A stretch of 64,000 nucleotides of DNA from positions 1 through 64,000 of the forward strand of contig NZ_WKEQ01000001.1 in assembly GCF_021605415.1 (NCBI RefSeq), read 5' to 3'. Of this stretch, positions 52,904 to 64,000 are shown piece after piece. Under the pieces are notes generated by a model that ran no database searches, was not told the DNA's origin, and saw only the letters and a program-made list of their open reading frames with translations. The DNA comes from Pseudomonas syringae (GTDB lineage: Bacteria > Pseudomonadota > Gammaproteobacteria > Pseudomonadales > Pseudomonadaceae). Every line of letters starts with the position of its first letter. Within the stretch, counting starts at the first letter, position 1. The translations under genes and the position numbers were made by a program.

Positions 52904-53371
52904 TTAGAAAAGTTTCTGACGCGGAACACCCCAGCAGATTAGCGCCTGTGTTTGCACTCCATGCGGCTGGTAGACATTGGTCGGCAATAAAACCAGATCA
53001 AAAGATCGCAGCCTTCGGCATCTCCTACAGGGACAAGGTGCCCAGCAAGCCAGCACTCACAAGGAAAATGATCAGCTGAGCCCCGCGACCTCCGTCGCAG
53101 AGGCACAGGACTTCCAAATTTAAACATCAGCCCGGTACGACCGTGAAGGTTAGCGGCGGGGAAACCAAGCATTCGTTTTTCGCCGTAATCACATGCAAGC
53201 CAAAGGAAAGCCCGGTTAGCTGTAATACCCAAACGCCGTTAACCCCGGCAACCGCTGAACCCTTCGCCACGCCTCATCGATTAGAAAAGCATCAACATAG
53301 TTTTGTGTAGGGGCTCAGAGTCAAAAGATCGCAGCCTGCGGCAGCTCACAAAGCAAATTGAGGGCAACAAA
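52904..53371. other. Intergenic debris between the decayed pair and yqfO
   Basis: About 470 bases with no convincing gene. It contains half copies of the GATCGCAGCC family at 52998-53033 and 53323-53347, and several mixed-frame fragments. A 97-codon leftward frame (52939-53232) ends inside a repeat and is not credible as a gene. Confidence 0.5.
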
Positions 53372-53401
53372 AAACCCGCTGAAATTTCTTTCAGCGGGTT
53401 T
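53372..53401 (-). terminator. Intrinsic terminator of the purL-yqfO unit
   Basis: AAACCCGCTGAAA, loop TTTC, TTTCAGCGGGTTT, 17 bases after the yqfO stop. On the minus strand T-residues (GTTTTTTGTTG) follow. Confidence 0.93.
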
Positions 53402-53417
53402 CTTGCTTAGACGGCTA

Positions 53418-53729
53418 TCAGAATTCTTCCAGCCGCCACACCTCATAAGCCGGCGTCTCGTAGGGATGGCTCAATTTGAGAGCGGCCACAACAGCCACAA
53501 TCAACTCATCCGCCACCACAAGCTCAACCTTCCATTCCTCGACCTGCTCAACCTGCCCCGCCTCGCCAATGAACGGCTGACTGCCGTCCAGAGGTCGAAA
53601 CTGACCAGAGCCAAGCACTTGCCACGCGCAGTGGTCATAGTCACCGATTCGCCCGCCACCGGCAGCAAACACAGCCTCTTTGACCACCTCGACGTGACTG
53701 TCGGGAACAAAAAAACCAAGCTTATACAC
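53418..53729 (-). CDS. YqfO-type NIF3/CutA-like domain protein
   Basis: 103 residues (MYKLGFFVPDSHVEVVKEAV). The pattern FAAGGGRIGDYDHCAWQVLGSGQFRPL...EEWKVELVVADELIVAVVAALKLSHPYETPAYEV is the inserted PII/CutA-like domain of NIF3/YqfO proteins occurring on its own. The HPYETPAYEV end is diagnostic. Function unknown. Separated from purL by five bases, so it is co-transcribed. Confidence 0.88.
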   Translation of the reverse strand: MYKLGFFVPDSHVEVVKEAVFAAGGGRIGDYDHCAWQVLGSGQFRPLDGSQPFIGEAGQVEQVEEWKVELVVADELIVAVVAALKLSHPYETPAYEVWRLEEF

Positions 53730-53734
53730 AGGCC

Positions 53735-57631
<3,897 letters not shown>

Positions 57632-57850
57632 CTTCGGGACAGCCTCGGGAAGGGGTGTGCTTTGAGGCCGTGCATTCTAGCCTAAACCGCCCTCAACATC
57701 ACCCGAAACGCTACGCACGGTTGCACCCGAAGGTCGATCAATGTTCCTGCCTTTCAGGTCAAATTCCGACCACAAAAGATCAGCGCTTATTTTTTCTGTC
57801 ACAAAATGCCGTATAGCCCCATTCCTGCTGGGTTTCGTCCGGTTTTGTGA

Positions 57851-59377
<1,527 letters not shown>

Positions 59378-59396
59378 CCATCCCCCCAAACCCAAT

Positions 59397-59422
59397 GTAG
59401 GAGTGAGCCTGCTCACGCCTAC
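59397..59422 (+). repeat. Degenerate REP hairpin after mltF
   Basis: GTAGGAGTGAGC (59397-59408), CT, GCTCACGCCTAC (59411-59422); one mismatch. It lies 20 bases after the mltF stop, between convergent mltF and pdxJ. Confidence 0.75.
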
Positions 59423-59441
59423 AGCGGGTTTGTGTTGAAGC

Positions 59442-60185
59442 TTATTGCTTTGCAGCAGCCAGAATCAGCGCTTTCATTTCCGACACCGCCGACTTAAAGC
59501 CCACGAACAACGCGTGTGCCACCAGCGCATGGCCGATGTTCAATTCGTTAATGCCCTTGATCGCCGCGACCGCTTCAACATTGTGGTAGTGCAGGCCATG
59601 GCCGGCATTGACGATCAAACCCTGAGCCAGACCAAACGCCACACCATCCGCTACGCGCTTCAATTCTTCCGCCACTTCGGTCGGCGTCTCGGCATCGGCG
59701 TAACGGCCGGTGTGCAGTTCGATAGCCGGGGCGCCAACGCGTTTGGACGCTGCGATCTGGCGTTCATCAGCATCGATGAACAGCGACACTTCGCTGCCGA
59801 TCTTCGACAGACGCTCCACCGCCGCCTTGATCCGCGCTTCCTGCCCCGCGACGTCCAGCCCCCCTTCTGTGGTCAGCTCCTGACGCGTCTCCGGCACCAG
59901 GCAAATGTGTGCCGGGCGAATGCGCTCGGCGAACAGCATCATTTCTTCTGTGACGCCCATTTCGAAGTTCATGCGGGTTTGCAGCACATCCTTGAGCAGC
60001 AGGACGTCGCGCTCCTGAATGTGCCGACGGTCTTCACGCAAGTGCACGGTAATGCCATCGGCGCCCGCCTCTTCCGCGTCCAGTGCAGCCTTGACCGGAT
60101 CCGGGTAGCGCGTGCCCCGAGCCTGACGCAGGGTGGCAACGTGGTCGATGTTCACGCCAAGAAGAATGCGATTGCTGGTGGTCAC
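59442..60185 (-). CDS. pdxJ: Pyridoxine 5'-phosphate synthase
   Basis: 247 residues from the GTG at 60185 ([21 protein letters not shown]); an alternative ATG at 60218 adds non-family sequence. The TIM barrel shows [80 protein letters not shown]. It condenses 1-deoxyxylulose-5-P with 3-amino-1-hydroxyacetone-P to pyridoxine phosphate. It follows recO by about 50 bases on the same strand. Confidence 0.97.
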   Translation of the reverse strand: MTTSNRILLGVNIDHVATLRQARGTRYPDPVKAALDAEEAGADGITVHLREDRRHIQERDVLLLKDVLQTRMNFEMGVTEEMMLFAERIRPAHICLVPETRQELTTEGGLDVAGQEARIKAAVERLSKIGSEVSLFIDADERQIAASKRVGAPAIELHTGRYADAETPTEVAEELKRVADGVAFGLAQGLIVNAGHGLHYHNVEAVAAIKGINELNIGHALVAHALFVGFKSAVSEMKALILAAAKQ

Positions 60186-60232
60186 GGATGCGCTCCTGAA
60201 TTGAAAGATTCGGCGCACAGCATACGGTGAGA

Positions 60233-60922
60233 TCAGGGCTTGCGAAACAGCTCGCGACTGACGAGGGGACGACCGCCCAGATGCACGGCCAGTGCCTGGC
60301 GCATCAGACGCTTGGCGGCCGACAAGGCGCCGGTGGCGGTCCAGTCGGCTTCGGCCATGGCCAACAGTTCAGTGCCGTTGAACAGGCCGGGCTGAAGCAG
60401 ATAAACCCGTTCAAGGCCGGCGTCGACCTGCAAACGGTAGAGACCGTCCGTGGCGATGGGATCGCCGTTGATATCGGTGTTCAGCGCGAAGCCGTAACCG
60501 AGGTCATCGAGCAGACGCCACTCGAAAGAGCGCAGCAGTGGCTCCAGCGGCCGGCCTTCGGCAAGAGCCAGCAACGTGGCAGCGTAGTGATCGAATACGG
60601 ATGGGTGCGGATCCTCGGCGGGTAGCAGACGGATCAACAGTTCATTCAAATAGAGACCGCTGAACAGTGCCTCGCCGACCATCCAGGTCGCGCTCCCCGC
60701 ACTTTCCATGCGACCGACGTTCTTCAATTCACCTTTGCCACGAAACTCCACTTCCAGCGGCACAAACGGCCGCGCCAGCGTCCCGGCCTTGCCCCGCGCG
60801 CTGCGTAACACCGCCCGCAACCGACCTTGCGGCGTGAGGAAGTCGACCAAAGCGCTGGTTTCACGATAGGCGCGGGAGTGGAGGACATAGGCGAGTTGGG
60901 CGATGGGCGGGGTTTGCGACAT
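60233..60922 (-). CDS. recO: DNA repair protein RecO
   Basis: 229 residues from the ATG at 60922 ([20 protein letters not shown]). An N-terminal OB-fold is at about 8-80 ([33 protein letters not shown]) and a helical C-terminal domain follows ([36 protein letters not shown]). It mediates RecA loading in the RecFOR pathway with RecR, matching recJ earlier in the window. The upstream open frame to 61003 lies in repeat sequence. Confidence 0.95.
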   Translation of the reverse strand: MSQTPPIAQLAYVLHSRAYRETSALVDFLTPQGRLRAVLRSARGKAGTLARPFVPLEVEFRGKGELKNVGRMESAGSATWMVGEALFSGLYLNELLIRLLPAEDPHPSVFDHYAATLLALAEGRPLEPLLRSFEWRLLDDLGYGFALNTDINGDPIATDGLYRLQVDAGLERVYLLQPGLFNGTELLAMAEADWTATGALSAAKRLMRQALAVHLGGRPLVSRELFRKP

Positions 60923-60969
60923 GGAATTCTCAATGAACAAACGCAGATTTACACACAGCCTAAAACCAT

Positions 60970-61060
60970 TGTGGGAGCGAGCCTGCTCGCGAAAGCGGTG
61001 CAACAGCCAACATAAACGCTGGGATGTTACACCCTCTTCGCGAGCAGGCTCGCTCCCACA
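60970..61060. repeat. REPIN with perfect 24-bp arms, between era and recO
   Basis: TGTGGGAGCGAGCCTGCTCGCGAA (60970-60993) and its exact inverse (61037-61060). It is inside the lepA-...-pdxJ gene run, where it may change the amounts of era and recO mRNA. Confidence 0.95.
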
Positions 61061-61089
61061 GTGGGTATCAGTGTTTTCGGGATCGGCGC

Positions 61090-61992
61090 TTACAGGTCGC
61101 CGTAACCAAGTGAACGCAATGCGCGCTCATCGTCGGACCAGCCGCCCTTCACCTTCACCCACAGGTTGAGCATGACCTTGGAATCGAACAGCAACTCCAT
61201 GTCCTTGCGCGCTTCGGTGCCGATGCGTTTGATCCGCTCGCCCTTGTCGCCAATGATGATTTTCTTCTGGCCGTCACGTTCGACCAGAATCAGTGCGTGA
61301 ATATGCAGCGTCTTGCCCTGCTGCTTGAACTCTTCGATTTCCACGGTGATCTGGTACGGCAGCTCGGCGCCCATCTGGCGCATGATTTTCTCGCGAACCA
61401 GTTCGGCGGCGAGGAAGCGGCTGCTGCGGTCGGTGATCTGGTCTTCCGGGAAGAAGTGATCGTTTTCCGGCAGGTGCTGGGCGATTACGCGCTCGAGAGC
61501 TTCGAGATTGTGACCGTGCTGGGCCGAAATCGGAATGATCTGCGCGTTCGGCAGTTGCTCCTGCAACCAGGTCAGGTGCGGCATCAGCTCGGCCTTGTCC
61601 TCGATGCGATCGGTCTTGTTCAATGCGACGATCAAAGGGCCGGTGACGTACTGCACGCGCTCCAGCACCATCTGGTCTTCTTCGGTCCACTTGGTGCGGT
61701 CGACAACGAAGATCACCACGTCGACGTCTTTCAACGCCGCCGAAGCGGTTTTGTTCATGTAACGGTTCAGGGCCTTTTCGCCGCCCTTGTGCATGCCGGG
61801 CGTATCGACGTAGATCGCCTGCACATCGCCCTCGGTCTTGATGCCGAGCATGTTGTGACGGGTGGTCTGCGGCTTGCGCGAGGTGATTGCGAGCTTCTGG
61901 CCGAGGATGTGGTTCAGCAGCGTCGATTTGCCCACGTTCGGGCGGCCGACGATGGCGACATAGCCACAGCGAGTAACGTTTGTATCAGTCAT
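61090..61992 (-). CDS. era: GTPase Era
   Basis: 300 residues from the ATG at 61992 ([21 protein letters not shown]). G1 is [12 protein letters not shown] at about 16-27, G3 [10 protein letters not shown]4 NKTD. The C-terminal KH domain (about 210-290) has [22 protein letters not shown]. It acts in 16S rRNA 3'-end maturation and 30S assembly. It overlaps rnc by 8 bases, an order conserved with RNase III. Confidence 0.97.
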   Translation of the reverse strand: MTDTNVTRCGYVAIVGRPNVGKSTLLNHILGQKLAITSRKPQTTRHNMLGIKTEGDVQAIYVDTPGMHKGGEKALNRYMNKTASAALKDVDVVIFVVDRTKWTEEDQMVLERVQYVTGPLIVALNKTDRIEDKAELMPHLTWLQEQLPNAQIIPISAQHGHNLEALERVIAQHLPENDHFFPEDQITDRSSRFLAAELVREKIMRQMGAELPYQITVEIEEFKQQGKTLHIHALILVERDGQKKIIIGDKGERIKRIGTEARKDMELLFDSKVMLNLWVKVKGGWSDDERALRSLGYGDL

Positions 61993-62674
61993 GGCCATTC
62001 TCCACGCCCAGGGCAATCAGTGCTGCGGCGGCCGCTACCTGTTCGGCAATACGACGGCTCACACCCTGACCTCGGCTTTTTTCATTCAACAGGACAACTT
62101 CGCATTCGACGAAGAAGGTTCGGCAATGCGGCTCGCCCTGGATATCCACCACTTCATAACGCGGCAGATCGCAGCTGCGCGATTGCAGGAATTCCTGCAG
62201 GCGAGTCTTTGGATCTTTATTGGTGTCGACCAGTGTCAGGCCTTCGAACTCGCCGGCCAGCCAGGCCAGTACCCGCTCCCGGGCCATATCCATACCGGCG
62301 TCGAGGTAGATGGCACCGATCAGCGCTTCGAGGGCATCAGCCAGGATCGACTCGCGACGGAAGCCGCCGCTTTTCAGCTCGCCGGAACCCAGACGCAAGT
62401 AATCGCCCAGATCGAATCCGCGCGCCAGTACGGCCAGGGTCTCGCCCTTCACCAGGCGAGCGCGCAAGCGCGACAACTGGCCTTCGCGGGCCAACGGGAA
62501 GCGATCGAACAAGGCCTCGCCTGCAACGAAATTGAGGATGGCATCACCGAGGAACTCCAGACGTTCGTTGTTACGCCCGGCAAAGCTGCGATGCGTGAGG
62601 GCCAGGATCATCAGTTCCTGATCTTTGAAGGTGTAACCGAGCTGACGCTCGAGACGACTTAAGGAAACGCTCAC
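61985..62674 (-). CDS. rnc: Ribonuclease III
   Basis: 229 residues from the GTG at 62674 ([19 protein letters not shown]). The RNase III signature is [20 protein letters not shown] at about 38-57, with acidic residues of the active site, and [17 protein letters not shown] follows. A double-stranded RNA-binding domain is at about 155-225 ([13 protein letters not shown], then [18 protein letters not shown]). It processes rRNA and dsRNA. The start GTG overlaps a TGA of an upstream short frame (…GKP stop at 62675 region). Confidence 0.97.
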   Translation of the reverse strand: MSVSLSRLERQLGYTFKDQELMILALTHRSFAGRNNERLEFLGDAILNFVAGEALFDRFPLAREGQLSRLRARLVKGETLAVLARGFDLGDYLRLGSGELKSGGFRRESILADALEALIGAIYLDAGMDMARERVLAWLAGEFEGLTLVDTNKDPKTRLQEFLQSRSCDLPRYEVVDIQGEPHCRTFFVECEVVLLNEKSRGQGVSRRIAEQVAAAAALIALGVENGHD

Positions 62675-62855
62675 GGTTTACCCACGCTGAGTTCGTGGCT
62701 GGATTCCACTGCCATCGCCGGGATGCGGCGCAGGCCTGGGACAATTAACGCTGTGTTCAAAAATTACATCCTGAATATCGTTGGCTTCATGCCCCGGAGA
62801 CGATTGTGTCGGCTCCAGAAATGCATTCGGCGCTGTGGTCAACAGCGCCGTGTGA
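62675..62855. other. 180-base gap between lepB and rnc, no intact gene
   Basis: In other Pseudomonas a small gene (DUF4845 protein, PA0769 in PAO1) lies here. Only a short leftward frame (FLNTALIVPGLRRIPAMAV) ending at the rnc start is visible, without a start codon. A GGCGCTG/CAGCGCC hairpin follows lepB at 62829-62849. Confidence 0.55.
62829..62849 (-). terminator. Hairpin after lepB
   Basis: GGCGCTG, loop TGGTCAA, CAGCGCC, seven bases beyond the lepB stop. The downstream side is not T-rich, so it may be an attenuating hairpin and not a full terminator. Confidence 0.45.
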
Positions 62856-63710
62856 TTACTTGATCAGGCCGACCCGCGAGAAATTCGGCAGGTGACTGAG
62901 TTTAGGTTCCGGCCAGCTCATCCAGACCGCGAAGGCTTTGCCGACGATGTTGCGGTCGGGAACCATGCCCAGCAGATCCTTGGGAATGTTCGGATCATCC
63001 CAGTAACGACTGTCGTTCGAGTTGTCGCGGTTGTCGCCCATCATGAAGTAGTGCCCGGCCGGCACTGTCCACGAATGGTCGGGCGTTGCGCGGTAACGGC
63101 TCATTTCCTTGCGGATCTGATGCTCGGCGGCGCCAAGTTTTTCCATGTACAACTCGGCGCTACCCAGAGTGCCCGGCTCGGAACCGACCAACTGTTCGGC
63201 TACCGATTCGCCGTTGACGAACAGACGCTTCTCGGCGGTGTAGCGAATAGTATCGCCCGGCAGGCCGACGACACGCTTGATGTAGTTGACGTTCGGGTCG
63301 CTCGGGTAGCGGAACACCATCACATCGCCGCGCTGCGGATCACCGACTTCGATGATCTTCTTGTCGATCACCGGCAGGCGGATCCCGTAAGAAAACTTGT
63401 TCACCAGGATGAAATCGCCAACGTCCAGGGTCGGTTTCATCGAGCCGGACGGAATCTGGAACGGTTCCACAAGGAACGAACGCAGCACCAGCACGATGAA
63501 CAACACCGGGAAGAACGACTTGCCGTATTCGACCAGCAGCGGCTCTTTGCTCAGCTTCTCGACCACCACCACATCTGGCTGGCTGACGCTGCCCTGATAG
63601 GAAGCGATGGCAGAGCGCCGACGCGGTGCCAGGATCAACAGATCGAGCAACGCCAAAAGACCGCAGACAAACACGGCGATGACCAGCAACAGCGGGAAAT
63701 TTAGTGACAT
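62856..63710 (-). CDS. lepB: Signal peptidase I
   Basis: 284 residues (MSLNFPLLLVIAVFVCGLLA). Two membrane segments occupy about 5-25 and 60-80. The catalytic Ser is in QIPSGSMKPTLDVGD at about 88-102 and the catalytic Lys in NYIKRVVGLPGDTI at about 145-158. GDNRDNSNDSRYWD is the conserved box E. It removes Sec signal peptides. It lies six bases downstream of lepA. Confidence 0.97.
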   Translation of the reverse strand: MSLNFPLLLVIAVFVCGLLALLDLLILAPRRRSAIASYQGSVSQPDVVVVEKLSKEPLLVEYGKSFFPVLFIVLVLRSFLVEPFQIPSGSMKPTLDVGDFILVNKFSYGIRLPVIDKKIIEVGDPQRGDVMVFRYPSDPNVNYIKRVVGLPGDTIRYTAEKRLFVNGESVAEQLVGSEPGTLGSAELYMEKLGAAEHQIRKEMSRYRATPDHSWTVPAGHYFMMGDNRDNSNDSRYWDDPNIPKDLLGMVPDRNIVGKAFAVWMSWPEPKLSHLPNFSRVGLIK

Positions 63711-63715
63711 AGGAC

Positions 63716-64000
63716 CTAACTATCCAACCTGAGCACGGCGAGGAAGGCTTCTTGTGGAATTTCCACGTTACCGACCTGTTTCATGCGTTTTTTACCGGCC
63801 TTCTGCTTTTCAAGCAGCTTTTTCTTACGACTGACGTCACCGCCGTAGCATTTGGCCAATACGTTCTTTCTGAGTGCCTTGACGGTTGTCCGGGCAACGA
63901 TCTGACCGCCAATGGCAGCTTGAATCGCAACGTCGAACATCTGGCGTGGAATCAGTTCTTTCATCTTCTCGGTCAACTGGCGACCTTTGTAGTTCGCGTT
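63716..64000 (-). CDS. lepA: Elongation factor 4 (LepA), C-terminal part, cut by the window edge
   Basis: The last 94 residues of LepA, continuous from the right edge ([13 protein letters not shown]...). The family-specific C-terminal domain is seen: [77 protein letters not shown]. LepA is a translational GTPase that acts under stress. The rest lies outside the window. Confidence 0.97.
   Translation of the reverse strand, partial: NANYKGRQLTEKMKELIPRQMFDVAIQAAIGGQIVARTTVKALRKNVLAKCYGGDVSRKKKLLEKQKAGKKRMKQVGNVEIPQEAFLAVLRLDS

Noticed and set aside
52939..53232. 97-codon leftward frame between the decayed pair and yqfO
   Set aside because: It runs into repeat sequence and has no ribosome site or recognisable family.

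Overview
The window is a stretch of Pseudomonas chromosome, most likely from the P. fluorescens group. Three things point there: the core-gene order (thrC-hom-dsbC-xerD; rplS-trmD-rimM-rpsP-ffh; purL-mltF; lepA-lepB-rnc-era-recO-pdxJ), Pseudomonas-restricted families such as DUF3509, and many REP-type palindromes (cores like GGGAGCGGGCTTGC and GATCGCAGCCTGCGGCAGC). Nearly all genes are GC-rich. The AT-rich left end (1-2220) and the 13.1-16.2 kb island are the main accessory parts. No rRNA, tRNA, CRISPR array, transposase or prophage was seen.

Layout. 1-2220: 3' graveyard of an Rhs/polymorphic-toxin locus, with an open toxin-tip-like C-terminus at the left edge, an Rhs core remnant split over three frames, small AT-rich ORFs that are immunity-gene candidates, and a SUKH-like tail. 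2289-13112: a DUF533/TerB-like protein, then a LysR regulator, two gamma-aminobutyraldehyde dehydrogenases of the PatD type, a YdcSTUV-like polyamine ABC transporter and an APC permease. Together these form an uptake and oxidation module for putrescine-type amines. 13168-16242: an AAA15 ATPase/RloB pair (AbiL-like architecture), a BRO-N protein, and between them a roughly 285-nt segment packed with hairpins. 16647-26819: opgD, an old yellow enzyme, recJ, yaeQ, a class III CoA-transferase, a TIGR02285-type protein, DUF3509, and a stripped-down two-component locus (sensor without kinase, receiver without output). 26941-43593: core genes (thrC, hom, dsbC, xerD, the rpsP-rimM-trmD-rplS operon, ffh, ypjD-like, corC-like, an MFS symporter, purT, a VUT transporter, gamma-carbonic anhydrase and two Nudix enzymes). 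43695-51643: an L,D-transpeptidase, then an N-acetylglucosamine operon (GntR regulator, nagA, SIS-domain deaminase, IIA-HPr-EI fusion, nagE). 51788-53400: a decayed nucleotidyltransferase pair and repeat debris. 53418-64000: yqfO-like, purL, mltF, pdxJ, recO, era, rnc, lepB and the end of lepA.

For novelty the best candidate is the 13.17-15.99 kb island: a two-gene defence-like pair read leftward, a BRO-N gene read rightward, and a hairpin-rich noncoding block in the divergent gap. Other observations worth a second look are the degenerate Roc/BvgS-like signalling locus, the second IIB domain of NagE whose canonical cysteine position is Ala, the repeated 10-mer operator candidate before the nag operon, and the apparent lack of the small gene expected between lepB and rnc.
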